From the NCBI GenBank assembly GCA_023422005.1, contig JAEZSC010000186.1, positions 1 through 64,000 of the forward strand: a stretch of 64,000 nucleotides of DNA, given 5' to 3'. The notes under the pieces were generated by a model, which saw only the letters and a program-made list of their open reading frames with translations, did not search any database and was not told the DNA's origin. The DNA comes from Bacillota bacterium (GTDB taxonomy: Bacteria > Bacillota > Clostridia > Christensenellales > UMGS416). Positions within the stretch are counted from its first letter, which is position 1, and each line of letters starts with the position of its first letter. This document shows positions 34,503 to 42,272 of the stretch, one piece after another. Position numbers and translations under genes: made by a program.

Positions 34503-35108
34503 GTGGATGGTATAAGCTCCTGTCTTTTCCTGGTGCCGGCGGTGATGGTTGTCTCGCTTCTTTGGTTCCTTTTCAGAAGAGCCCGGATTTCGAAGGCTGT
34601 TTTCCTGAACAATGTGCTGCTGATCCTTACTGTCGTTGTCATTATGGACAAAGTATTTTTTCCGCTCCCCTTGTCCGCCTCGGAAATTGAAAACATGAGG
34701 TTGGGGTCGGCCAATTTGCCTGGTTATAATCTCGTCCCCTTCCATACGATCGCCTCTCAGTTGGCCGGGAGCGTATCCGCAAGGTGGGCGTTCATACAGC
34801 TCGGCGGCAACATTGTGCTGTTTATTCCCTTAGGCTTTCTGATCACGTGGAAGCTGTTTCAGCGGAACAACAAGATAAACGCGCTCAAGACGATTGCCTT
34901 ATGTGCGGTATCTTCAGCGTTCGTGGAAGCTGTTCAGCTTCTGTTGTCATTCGCTTATGGCTATGCATACAGGTTCGCCGACATCGATGATCTTTTTCTG
35001 AATACGTTTGGTGGGGCCTTGGGGGTTGCAGCCTTTGTTGTCTCGCTGCCGCTGGTCAAAGCGTGGTTGTATAAGTCGGGGAAACCCGTGGCGAGCAATC
35101 TCTCATAG
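34503..35108 (+). CDS. VanZ family membrane protein
   Basis: 201 residues with five hydrophobic segments. The VanZ signature is present: YNLVPFHTI, GNIVLFIPLGFLI, then FVEAVQLLLSF and FADIDDLFLNTFGG. VanZ of Tn1546 gives low-level teicoplanin resistance, but most chromosomal homologues have no known role. GTG at 34503 after TTGGAGG. The gene is lower in GC than its neighbours. Confidence 0.85.
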   Translation: MDGISSCLFLVPAVMVVSLLWFLFRRARISKAVFLNNVLLILTVVVIMDKVFFPLPLSASEIENMRLGSANLPGYNLVPFHTIASQLAGSVSARWAFIQLGGNIVLFIPLGFLITWKLFQRNNKINALKTIALCAVSSAFVEAVQLLLSFAYGYAYRFADIDDLFLNTFGGALGVAAFVVSLPLVKAWLYKSGKPVASNLS

Positions 35109-35122
35109 AAGGGGTTATTCAA

Positions 35123-35689
35123 GTGAAGGACCTTGTTGTAGGCGTATCGGCCAGGCATATCCACCTCAACCAAGAAACTTTTATGAGTTTGTTTGGAGAA
35201 GAGGCGACCCTGCACAAGCTCAAAGACCTGCGGCAGCCTGGGGCTTATTCGTGTGTGGAGACCGTACAGATTGGCAATGCCGCATATTCGTTTCAGAATG
35301 TGAGAGTGCTTGGGCCTTTCAAAACTGTAAATCAAATTGAGATATCCAGTTCGGATGCTTACTTATTGGGATTGAACGCACCCATCAACAAATCCGGTGA
35401 TTTCAGCAATGCCGAGACCCTTGATGTGACGGTGGGCGCCAGAACAATCCAGCTGGCAAAAGCGGTTATCATTCCGCAAAGACATATCCATATTTCATTT
35501 GCTGAAGCAAAAAGAAGAGGATGGAAAGAAGACCGAAAGGTATCTGTTCTCGCAGATGGCATTCGCGGCGGTATCATTCACAATGTCCACATTCGTACAG
35601 GCGACTACAAGCTTGAGTTGCATGTTGATCTGGACGATGGGAACGCATTTGGTATACATACAGGTGATAGAGCAGAAATCATACCATAA
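35123..35689 (+). CDS. PduL-type phosphate acyltransferase
   Basis: Transfers an acyl group between CoA and phosphate (propanoyl or acetyl). 188 residues with the zinc-binding histidine motifs SARHIHL (N-terminal) and PQRHIHIS, and the ELHVDLDDGNAFG end motif. The short N-terminus lacks the encapsulation peptide of microcompartment PduL, and no microcompartment shell gene is in the window, so it probably serves as a cytosolic phosphotransacetylase in fermentation. GTG start. Low GC for the region. Confidence 0.88.
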   Translation: MKDLVVGVSARHIHLNQETFMSLFGEEATLHKLKDLRQPGAYSCVETVQIGNAAYSFQNVRVLGPFKTVNQIEISSSDAYLLGLNAPINKSGDFSNAETLDVTVGARTIQLAKAVIIPQRHIHISFAEAKRRGWKEDRKVSVLADGIRGGIIHNVHIRTGDYKLELHVDLDDGNAFGIHTGDRAEIIP

Positions 35690-35730
35690 ACCGAATGGCT
35701 TAATCGAATTGTAAACAAGTTGGCATCATT

Positions 35731-35759
35731 TTGCACTTCCCCCTGTTTTCGGGTATACT
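35731..35759 (+). promoter_or_regulatory. Promoter of the YgiQ-like gene
   Basis: TTGCAC (35731-35736) and TATACT (35754-35759) are spaced by 17 bases. Transcription would begin near 35766, which rules out an upstream translation start at 35731 and supports the TTG at 35791. Confidence 0.7.
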
Positions 35760-35790
35760 CCTAGCATCCCAAAACGCCGGAGGCATCCAC

Positions 35791-37860
35791 TTGCCCTTTC
35801 TCCCCGTAACAAAAGAAGAAATGACCGCCCTGGGCTGGGACCGGCCGGATTTCGTGTACGTGTCCGGCGACGCCTATGTGGACCACCCGAGCTTCGGCCA
35901 CGCCATCATCAGCCGCGTGCTGGAGAAGGCGGGCTTCCGCGTGGCCATGCTGCCCCAGCCGGATTATAAGAGCAAAGCCGACTTCCTGCGCTTCGGCCGG
36001 CCCAGGTTGGGCTTTCTGGTCAGCGCCGGGAACATCGATTCCATGGTCAACCACTACACCGCGGCCAAGAAACCGCGCAGTCAAGACTTTTATTCTCCGG
36101 GCGGTAAGGCCGGCGTCCGGCCGGACCGAGCCACCATCGTGTATTGCAACCGCATCCGCGAGGCCTACCGCAACATCCCCATCATCATCGGCGGCCTGGA
36201 GGCCAGCTTGCGCCGCTTTGCCCACTATGACTATTGGGACGACGCCGTGCGCCGCTCGATATTGACCGATTCCGGGGCCAACCTTTTGAGCTTCGGCATG
36301 GGTGAGCGCTCCATCGTACAGATCGCAAAGCTTATGGACCGCGGCGTGCCTGTGACCAGCCTGCAAACCATACCCGGCACGTGCTGTGTGGTGGAAAGCC
36401 CCGAAGAGGTCGAGGGCATCGTGCTGCCCGCGTGGGACACCGTGCGCCACGGCGGCATGGACTACGCCAGGACATTCAAAACGATCATCGAGCAGCAGGA
36501 CGCCGTGCGGGGCAAGCGGCTCATCCAGCAGCAGGACCGCGCCTTTGTCGTGCAAAACCCACCCGCGGCCCCTTTGAGCCAGAAGGAGCTGGATGACGTC
36601 TATGAGTTGCCCTACATGCGCGCGGCGCACCCGATGTATGCCGCGGCAGGCGGCGTGCCGGCCCTGGCGGAGGTGGAGTTCTCGCTGACGTCCTCCCGGG
36701 GGTGCTACGGCGGCTGCTCCTTCTGCGCGCTGACCTATCACCAGGGCCGCGTGGTGCAGGCCCGCAGCCACGAAAGCCTGCTGCGGGAGGCGCGCATCCT
36801 GATCGCCCAGCCGGGCTTCAAGGGCTACATCCACGATGTGGGCGGGCCCACGGCCAACTTCCGCTCGACAGCATGCGAGCACCAGAAGGAGCACGGCGCC
36901 TGCGCCCACCGCCAGTGCCTGTTCCCCAAGCCCTGCGAGCGCCTGCAGGCCGACCACAGCGACTATCTGGCCCTGCTGCGGCAGCTTCGGGCGCTGCCCG
37001 GCGTCAAGAAGGTGTTCGTGCGCTCGGGGCTGCGGTATGATTATCTGCTGCACGACCCCCACGGCGACGCCTTTTTGCGGGAGCTGTGCGAGCACCACAT
37101 CAGCGGGCAGCTCAAAGTAGCCCCGGAGCATGTCGCAGACCGGGTGCTGCGGGCCATGGGCAAGCCGGGGTTTGACGTGTACCGGCGCTTCCAGGAGCGC
37201 TACCGGGAGCACAACCGCCGCCTGGGTCGGGAGCAATACCTGGTGCCGTACTTCATCTCCTCGCACCCCGGCAGCACGCTGCAAGACGCCATCGAGATGG
37301 CCGAGGCCATGCGGGACCTGGGCATCCACCCCGAACAGGTGCAGGATTTCTACCCCACGCCGGCCACGGTCAGCACATGCATGTATTTCACGGGCATCGA
37401 CCCACGCACGCTCAAGGCCGTGCACGTGCCCCGGGGGGAGGAGCGGCGCATGCAGCGGGCTCTGCTGCAATATGGCCGCCCGCAGAACCATGCCATGGTG
37501 CGCAAGGCATTGCAGACCGCCGGCCGCGAGGACCTGATCGGCTTTGGCCCCAAGTGCCTGGTACGCCCGCAGGCATTGCGGGATGGCACTGCCCCCGGCT
37601 TGCGCAATGTCGGCTATGCCGCAATGCCGGCCGCCGCAAAAAGCGGCGAGCGTCGCTGCGAAGCAGCGAAGGATGTCCCGCGCGCCCCGGGCAAGTCGGC
37701 TGCGCCCAAACCCTCAAAACCCGGTAAGGGTAAACCGCCGAAAGGCGCAGCCTTGCCCAAACCCGGCAAGGGGAAAGCCGCACCCAAGGCAGGCAAGCCG
37801 GGCAAGGCCCAACTTGCCAAGGCCAAGCCCGGCGCGGCCCCCAAGAAGGGCAGACGGTAG
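35791..37860 (+). CDS. YgiQ family radical SAM protein
   Basis: 689 residues, function of the family unknown. The N-terminus PFLPVTKEEMTALGW is typical. The radical SAM cluster motif CYGGCSFC (CxxxCxxC) lies near residue 306. The last 80 residues are a Lys/Pro/Ala-rich low-complexity tail with repeated GK and PK units, probably disordered and possibly nucleic-acid binding. TTG start at 35791, eight bases after GCCGGAGG. Confidence 0.9.
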   Translation: MPFLPVTKEEMTALGWDRPDFVYVSGDAYVDHPSFGHAIISRVLEKAGFRVAMLPQPDYKSKADFLRFGRPRLGFLVSAGNIDSMVNHYTAAKKPRSQDFYSPGGKAGVRPDRATIVYCNRIREAYRNIPIIIGGLEASLRRFAHYDYWDDAVRRSILTDSGANLLSFGMGERSIVQIAKLMDRGVPVTSLQTIPGTCCVVESPEEVEGIVLPAWDTVRHGGMDYARTFKTIIEQQDAVRGKRLIQQQDRAFVVQNPPAAPLSQKELDDVYELPYMRAAHPMYAAAGGVPALAEVEFSLTSSRGCYGGCSFCALTYHQGRVVQARSHESLLREARILIAQPGFKGYIHDVGGPTANFRSTACEHQKEHGACAHRQCLFPKPCERLQADHSDYLALLRQLRALPGVKKVFVRSGLRYDYLLHDPHGDAFLRELCEHHISGQLKVAPEHVADRVLRAMGKPGFDVYRRFQERYREHNRRLGREQYLVPYFISSHPGSTLQDAIEMAEAMRDLGIHPEQVQDFYPTPATVSTCMYFTGIDPRTLKAVHVPRGEERRMQRALLQYGRPQNHAMVRKALQTAGREDLIGFGPKCLVRPQALRDGTAPGLRNVGYAAMPAAAKSGERRCEAAKDVPRAPGKSAAPKPSKPGKGKPPKGAALPKPGKGKAAPKAGKPGKAQLAKAKPGAAPKKGRR

Positions 37861-37917
37861 GGCCGGCGGTGCCGCGTTGCGGCTCTATTTTCTTTCCATA
37901 AAAATGATATTGTGGTG

Positions 37918-37923
37918 TATAAT
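37918..37923 (+). promoter_or_regulatory. -10 box before uppP
   Basis: TATAAT at 37918-37923, 20 bases before the uppP start. The -35 region (TTTCCA, 19 bases away) is weak. Confidence 0.4.
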
Positions 37924-37942
37924 AACTCAGAGGTGATCGCGT

Positions 37943-38758
37943 TTGAACATTTGGCAGGCGCTGATATTGGGCGCCGTGCAGGGCTTTACGGAATTTTTGC
38001 CGGTGAGCAGCTCCGGGCACTTGACGCTGCTGCAGAACGTTTTTGGCCTCAGCGGCAACATGCTGCTCTTCGACACGCTGCTGCACGTGGGCACGCTGGT
38101 GGCGGTCTTTGCGGTGCTGTGGAAGGATATCATCGAAATCTGCAAGAAACCCTTCAGCGCGCTGGTCGGCTATCTGATCATCGCGACGATCCCGGCGGTC
38201 ATCGCCGCGCTGTTCTTCGACGACATCATCGAGGCCAGTTTTTCCAGCAATGCCGGCGTGCCGCTGGGCCTGGGCTTTTTGCTCACCTCGGTGTTGATGT
38301 TCATAACGCCGCGCTTTAAGCCGGGCAAGCTGCCCATGGAGAAGATGGGCGTGCTGCGCCCCTTTCTGATCGGCGTTGCCCAGGCGATTGCCATCTTCCC
38401 GGCCATCTCCCGCTCGGGTTCTACGATCTTCACCGGTCTGGCCGCCGGCGTCAAACGCGAGGATGTGGCGCGGTTCTCCTTCCTGATGAGCATACCGGCG
38501 ATCCTGGGCAGCGTCGTGTTCCAGGCTAAGGACGTGGTGGGCATGGGTCTGCAGTCTTCGCTGATGGGCGCAAGCCCAGTGGCGGTGGTGCTGGGTATGC
38601 TCGTGGCCGCCATCACCGGCTATGTGGCGCTCAAACTCGTATATGACACTGTGCGCAACGGCAAACTGTGGGTGTTCGGCGTGTACACGACGGTGTTGGG
38701 CTTGCTTGTGATCTGTGACGCCCTGTTCACGCACATCGTGTTCCGTACGGCTTTCTGA
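37943..38758 (+). CDS. uppP: Undecaprenyl-diphosphate phosphatase (UppP/BacA)
   Basis: Dephosphorylates undecaprenyl diphosphate so the lipid carrier can be reused for peptidoglycan synthesis. 271 residues, multiple membrane helices. The two active-site regions are visible: GFTEFLPVSSSGHL (residues 14-27) and AIFPAISRSGSTIF. TTG start after GAGGTGA. The DUF368 gene 1.8 kb downstream belongs to a family that recycles the same lipid. Confidence 0.95.
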   Translation: MNIWQALILGAVQGFTEFLPVSSSGHLTLLQNVFGLSGNMLLFDTLLHVGTLVAVFAVLWKDIIEICKKPFSALVGYLIIATIPAVIAALFFDDIIEASFSSNAGVPLGLGFLLTSVLMFITPRFKPGKLPMEKMGVLRPFLIGVAQAIAIFPAISRSGSTIFTGLAAGVKREDVARFSFLMSIPAILGSVVFQAKDVVGMGLQSSLMGASPVAVVLGMLVAAITGYVALKLVYDTVRNGKLWVFGVYTTVLGLLVICDALFTHIVFRTAF

Positions 38759-38772
38759 TTGGGGGATTCCAT

Positions 38773-39447
38773 TTGGCCATCAAGGCATTGTTCATGGATT
38801 TTTATGGTACGCTGGTGCGGGAGAACGACGGCTTGATCCGCGACATCTGCCGTCGGGTGTGCGAAACCACGCCCCAGGTCGTGGCGCCCGGCGACGTGGC
38901 CCACTACTGGTGGGAGACGATGAACGGGCTGTTCCGCGACCATCAGGGCGACGATTTCCTGCCCCAGCTGGAGCTGGAGGAGCGGGCGTTGCAAGAGGTG
39001 GCCGCGCGTTTTGATTCGCATCTGAGCATCTCCGACGCGCTTTCGGAGATCGTGACATCCTGGCAGAAGCCCGAGGCTTTCTCCGACGCCCGGTCGCTGT
39101 TCAGCCGCATACCGCTGCCGGTGTGCATCGTGGCCAACGGCGACCGCGAGCCCATGGCGGCGGCGGTCAACTACGCACAGATCCCCGTGACGGCCATGGT
39201 GACCAGCGAGGATGCCCGTGCTTACAAGCCCGGCGAGGCCATCTTCCTGCATGCGCTCAAGGTCATGGGCATCAAGCCCGCCGAGGCGCTCTTCGTGGGC
39301 GATTCCATCTATTATGACATGCAGCCGGCGCAGAAGACGGGGATGTACACCGCGTGGGTGAACCGCAACGGCCGCACGCTGGGCGGGCGCTGCCTGCCGG
39401 ACGTCACCTGCGACAACCTGCAGCAGCTGCGCCAGATGATTCACTAA
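38773..39447 (+). CDS. HAD-superfamily hydrolase
   Basis: 224 residues. Motif I MDFYGTLVREN, motif II VANGD, motif III lysine in AYKPGEAIF, motif IV FVGDSIYYDM. TTG start at 38773 with GGGGGA upstream. Pyrimidine nucleotidase or glycolate-phosphatase-like activity is possible but not shown. Confidence 0.87.
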   Translation: MAIKALFMDFYGTLVRENDGLIRDICRRVCETTPQVVAPGDVAHYWWETMNGLFRDHQGDDFLPQLELEERALQEVAARFDSHLSISDALSEIVTSWQKPEAFSDARSLFSRIPLPVCIVANGDREPMAAAVNYAQIPVTAMVTSEDARAYKPGEAIFLHALKVMGIKPAEALFVGDSIYYDMQPAQKTGMYTAWVNRNGRTLGGRCLPDVTCDNLQQLRQMIH

Positions 39448-39454
39448 AGTTAAG

Positions 39455-39663
39455 CTCTTAGAACTGTTTCTGCGAAGAAGAGTAAGAGGCCGACCGCCGA
39501 TTGATTCGGCGGGAGGAAATGGGAATAAGCAGAACGAAAAAGTAAAAACCCGCTCGCAGGCGCTTGGCGACATGTCCGCAAGGGAATTCGATTGCGGATT
39601 GCCGGTCGGCCCACAGGACGATGCAGCGGCGGGCGACCAGAGATGCCGGAACAGGGAGGCTAA
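39455..39663 (+). ncRNA. Candidate structured non-coding RNA
   Basis: The 257-base gap between two genes holds several consistent stems: CCGCCGA/TCGGCGG (39494-39500, 39506-39512), TCCGCAA/TTGCGGA (39575-39581, 39592-39598), TTCTGC/GCAGAA (39468-39473, 39529-39534) and GGCCGA/TCGGCC (39488-39493, 39606-39611). The family A hairpin and the DUF951 ribosome binding site follow. No known RNA class was recognised; a cis-regulatory leader of the downstream genes is as likely as an independent RNA. Confidence 0.35.
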
Positions 39664-39664
39664 A

Positions 39665-39693
39665 TCGCCAAGGCGCCACAGCGCCGAAGGCGA
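39665..39693. repeat. Intergenic hairpin repeat, copy 2 (family A)
   Basis: TCGCC/GGCGA (39665-39669, 39689-39693) and GGCGC/GCGCC (39672-39676, 39681-39685) with a CACA loop. It ends within one base of the ribosome binding site AAAGGAG of the DUF951 gene, so it could influence its translation. Confidence 0.65.
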
Positions 39694-39704
39694 AAAGGAG
39701 ATGT

Positions 39705-39920
39705 ATGGACCATAGATTTGGCTTGGGCGACCGCGTGATGATGAAGAAGGAGCACCCCTGCGGCAGCGGTACTTGGCAGGTCATCCGCATCGGCGCCGAC
39801 ATCAAGATCAAATGCGAGGGCTGCGGCCGCATCGTGATGCTGGATCGCGCCACCTTTGAAAAGAGGCTGAAAAAAGTTGTTGACAGAAAATCGGAGGACG
39901 CACAGGATGCCCAAAGCTAA
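39705..39920 (+). CDS. DUF951 family protein
   Basis: 71 residues. The family signature is visible: FGLGDRVMMKKEHPCGSGTW and IKCEGCGRIVMLDRATFEKR, with cysteines that may bind zinc. ATG at 39705 four bases after AAAAGGAG. Function unknown; a nucleic acid-binding role has been suggested for the family. Its end overlaps the signal peptidase start by 14 bases. Confidence 0.9.
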   Translation: MDHRFGLGDRVMMKKEHPCGSGTWQVIRIGADIKIKCEGCGRIVMLDRATFEKRLKKVVDRKSEDAQDAQS

Positions 39921-40470
39921 GGAAACCAGAAAGAACTCCGCTGGCCGCGAGGTGCTGGAGTGGGTGATCTCGCTGGCGGTGGCCGTGGGCCTGGCGCTGG
40001 CGGTGCATACGTGGGTGGGTCAGCTGGTCACCGTGGAGGGGCCCTCCATGAATCCGGGGCTGTGGTCCAACGAGCGCGTGCTGGTGGGCCGGGTGGAGTA
40101 TTATTTCCGCCAGCCCCGCCTGGGAGACATCGTGCTCACCCGCTTCCCCAACAGCAGCGAGCATTACATCAAGCGCGTGATCGGCGTGGGCGGCGACCGC
40201 ATCGCTGTGACCGAAGGCGTGCTCTATCTCAACGGCCAGCAGGTGCAGGAACCCTATCTGATGGATTCCAGCATGGATATGGATTTTGAGGAGCTGACCG
40301 TGCCCGAGGGCAGCGTGTTCGTCATGGGCGACAACCGCAACAACAGCGAGGATTCGCGCATCGTTGGCCCGCTGCCGCTTTCCAACATCGAGGGCCGCGC
40401 ATACACCATCGTGTGGCCCTTGAGCAAGTGGAAGCAGATCACCACCTATGACGGCCGCGTGGGCGCCTGA
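39907..40470 (+). CDS. lepB: Signal peptidase I
   Basis: Removes signal peptides from secreted proteins. 187 residues with one N-terminal membrane helix (residues 18-37). The catalytic serine is in VEGPSMNPGL and the lysine in YIKRVIGVGGDR; box E is VMGDNRNNSEDSR. ATG at 39907 follows GGAGG by nine bases and lies inside the end of the DUF951 gene. The single-helix form is usual for Gram-positive enzymes. Confidence 0.95.
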   Translation: MPKAKETRKNSAGREVLEWVISLAVAVGLALAVHTWVGQLVTVEGPSMNPGLWSNERVLVGRVEYYFRQPRLGDIVLTRFPNSSEHYIKRVIGVGGDRIAVTEGVLYLNGQQVQEPYLMDSSMDMDFEELTVPEGSVFVMGDNRNNSEDSRIVGPLPLSNIEGRAYTIVWPLSKWKQITTYDGRVGA

Positions 40471-40513
40471 TATCCTTGTAACGCCATCTGCAACAACATA
40501 GAAGGACGTGGGT

Positions 40514-41401
40514 ATGAGCAAGAACGGGCACACCAACACCGAGGTCCGGGAGACCCCCGGCAGCTGGTTGCTGCGCTTCATCAAGGGCGCCATCATCATC
40601 GCCGGGTTCCTGCTGCCGGGCATCAGCGGCGGCGTGCTGGCCGTGGTGCTGGGCATCTACGAGCCGCTGATGCGCATATTGGGCAACCCGAAAACCCTGT
40701 TTCAACGCGATACCCTTCGGTTCTTTCTGCCGGTCGTGCTGGGCGCGGGCGCGGGCATGATCCTGTTCGCGTGGCTGCTCTCTGCTCTGCTGGATCGCTA
40801 CGCCGCCTTCGTGATGTGGTTTTTCATCGGCGGTATCGTCGGCACATTCCCTTCGCTGTACCGCACTGCCGGGCAGCGGGGCCGCACACCGGGCCAGTGG
40901 GTGCTGGCGGGGGTATTCGTCATCGTCACCGCCTGGGGGCTGCACCTGCTGAACCCCGGCGTTGAGGAAGCAGCTGCCGCCATCGCGCCGGTAATGCCCG
41001 TGAACAGCCTGTGGACATGGCTGTTTGCCGGGGCTTTGATGGGCCTGGGCACGGTGCTGCCGGGCCTGAGCCCCTCCAACTTCCTGCTTTTCCTGGGATT
41101 GCTGACGCCGCTGATGGCCGGCATCAAGTCGTTGGATCCATTGGTCGTGCTTGGCGCGGCGGCGGGCTTTGTCGTATGCGCTCTGGCGCTTGCCAGGCTT
41201 ATGAACTGGCTGTTTGACCGTTTCCACGGTTGGATGTACCATGCGATACTGGGCATCGTCGTGGGTTCCACGCTGGTCATATTGCCCGGGGATTTCCTGA
41301 CCGCGGTGTTGAGCGCGGGCATCTTTGTGCTGGGCCTGGCGGCTTCGCTATGGATGGGCGAGAAAGAATCGCTAAAGGACCAGGCATTGCAGGATAAATA
41401 A
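40514..41401 (+). CDS. DUF368 membrane protein, polyprenyl-phosphate translocase family
   Basis: 295 residues, about eight to nine hydrophobic segments, with the internally repeated motifs GFLLPGISGGVLA and GTVLPGLSPSNFLL that define DUF368. Members of this family (PopT in Staphylococcus aureus) were shown to return undecaprenyl phosphate to the cytoplasmic face. It is encoded near uppP, so two steps of lipid-carrier recycling lie in one cluster. ATG at 40514 after GAAGGA. Confidence 0.9.
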   Translation: MSKNGHTNTEVRETPGSWLLRFIKGAIIIAGFLLPGISGGVLAVVLGIYEPLMRILGNPKTLFQRDTLRFFLPVVLGAGAGMILFAWLLSALLDRYAAFVMWFFIGGIVGTFPSLYRTAGQRGRTPGQWVLAGVFVIVTAWGLHLLNPGVEEAAAAIAPVMPVNSLWTWLFAGALMGLGTVLPGLSPSNFLLFLGLLTPLMAGIKSLDPLVVLGAAAGFVVCALALARLMNWLFDRFHGWMYHAILGIVVGSTLVILPGDFLTAVLSAGIFVLGLAASLWMGEKESLKDQALQDK

Positions 41402-41463
41402 CAGGGCACTCGTCCTTCTGCCCGGAATTTATATAGAATTTCTGCAAGATTTTTTTCCCAAAG

Positions 41464-41495
41464 TGCCAGGCGTTCGAGCAATTGCCTGGCATTTT
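41464..41495 (+). terminator. Intrinsic terminator after the DUF368 gene
   Basis: TGCCAGGC (41464-41471) pairs with GCCTGGCA (41484-41491), followed by TTTTG. Confidence 0.7.
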
Positions 41496-41595
41496 GCGCC
41501 TCTTCTTGTGGATAATGCAACTTTTTGCCGTGAAAGACACAACAGGTGCCACCCATCGCCAAAGTTGGCGAATATTGTAATACGCAAAAAAGAAC

Positions 41596-41624
41596 TTGCA
41601 AATCGCACTTATTGGTGCTACTTT
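41596..41624 (+). promoter_or_regulatory. Promoter of the riboswitch leader and Tad operon
   Basis: TTGCAA (41596-41601) and TACTTT (41619-41624), 17 bases apart; transcription would start about 30 bases before the first aptamer. No comparable promoter was found between the two aptamers, so both are likely on one transcript. Confidence 0.55.
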
Positions 41625-41660
41625 ATATGCAAAGATGAGAACGGCTCAAAGCCTTGATCA

Positions 41661-41745
41661 TCGACAAAGGTAAACCTGCTGAAAGGCAGCGACACAAAGC
41701 TACAGGGCCTACGGGCGAAAGCCTATGGCAGCCAGTTGCCGAAAG
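41661..41745 (+). promoter_or_regulatory. c-di-GMP-I (GEMM-I) riboswitch, first aptamer
   Basis: The GEMM-I consensus is clear: AAAGGTAAACC, a GAAA tetraloop hairpin (CTGCTGAAAGGCAG), GACACAAAGCTACAGGGCCT, a second hairpin, and GCCTATGGCAGCCAGTTGCC as tetraloop receptor and closing strand. The base aligned with G20 of the Vibrio Vc2 aptamer is G, as in c-di-GMP rather than cGAMP sensors. A terminator follows at 41803. The 3' P1 strand TTGCCG (41736-41741) is complementary to CGGCAA inside that terminator (41813-41818). Confidence 0.9.
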
Positions 41746-41802
41746 ATAGGGGCGTCCCATGTGCGGGCGAGCCGCTTGGCTTGTCGCATCAAGGAGCGTG
41801 GC

Positions 41803-41836
41803 ACCCGTTTTCCGGCAACGGAAAACGGGTTTTTTG
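41803..41836 (+). terminator. Terminator of the first riboswitch
   Basis: A perfect 12-bp stem, ACCCGTTTTCCG (41803-41814) with CGGAAAACGGGT (41819-41830), a GCAA loop and TTTTTT. It is the expression platform of the first aptamer. Confidence 0.92.
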
Positions 41837-42054
41837 TCGTTTCCCTCAAATCTTTACCTTCGTCTTTCCCCAGGAACCGACCGGGGGTTCACCCCCCGGG
41901 AGGAAACCAACACCGGAGTGGTCCCCGCTTTGCAGAACCCGCCCGCAGGCGGTCCCTCGTATCCTGAAAAACGGTTACGAGACGTAAAGTGAGCCGCAGC
42001 CTGGCGACAGTTATCGCCAGGCAAAAACGAAAAGACCGTCACAAGACGTCCAAA
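41837..42054 (+). other. Inter-riboswitch leader segment
   Basis: No gene is supported here, although frames stay open. Three hairpins are visible: CCGGGGG/CCCCCCGG near 41880, CTCGTA/TACGAG near 41957-41982 and GCCTGGCGA/TCGCCAGGC at 41998-42021. None is followed by a T-run. The role is unknown. Confidence 0.4.
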
Positions 42055-42082
42055 TCGCCGAGGCGCCGCAGCGCCGAGGCGA
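42055..42082. repeat. Intergenic hairpin repeat, copy 3 (family A)
   Basis: TCGCC/GGCGA (42055-42059, 42078-42082) and GGCGC/GCGCC (42062-42066, 42071-42075) with a CGCA loop. It lies directly before the second aptamer. Confidence 0.65.
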
Positions 42083-42088
42083 AAGGGC

Positions 42089-42174
42089 ACCGATAATAGT
42101 AAACCTGCCGAAAGGCAGCGACACAAAGCTACAGGGCCTACGGGCGAAAGCCTATGGCAGCCAGTTGCCGAAAG
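42089..42174 (+). promoter_or_regulatory. c-di-GMP-I (GEMM-I) riboswitch, second aptamer
   Basis: Nearly identical to the first aptamer from AGTAAACC through GCAGCCAGTTGCCGAAAG (a T-to-C change in the first hairpin is the main difference in the core). The G20-equivalent base is again G. Its 3' strand TTGCCG (42165-42170) is complementary to CGGCAA at 42246-42251 inside the next terminator. The prepilin peptidase gene starts 121 bases downstream. Confidence 0.9.
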
Positions 42175-42236
42175 CCGCGCATCGTTCCACTCCCATGGGT
42201 GGGGTCTATTCCCCATTCGTTGTGAAAGGAACCTTC

Positions 42237-42272
42237 AGCCGCAGCCGGCAACGACCGGGCTGCGGCTTTTTT
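42237..42272 (+). terminator. Terminator of the second riboswitch
   Basis: AGCCGCAGCC (42237-42246) pairs with GGCTGCGGCT (42258-42267), followed by TTTTTT. It ends 22 bases before the start of the Tad operon. Confidence 0.92.

Noticed and set aside
34503..35108. Glycopeptide resistance locus suggested by VanZ
   Set aside because: No vanH, vanA, vanX or vanRS genes are nearby; chromosomal VanZ-like genes are common and unlinked to resistance.
41725..41992. Overlapping plus-strand open frames in the riboswitch leader
   Set aside because: They run through the first aptamer and its terminator, are open in several frames at once and have no credible ribosome binding site or domain.
42089..42174. 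cGAMP (GEMM-Ib) specificity for the riboswitches
   Set aside because: The base aligned with position 20 is G in both aptamers; cGAMP-selective variants carry A there.
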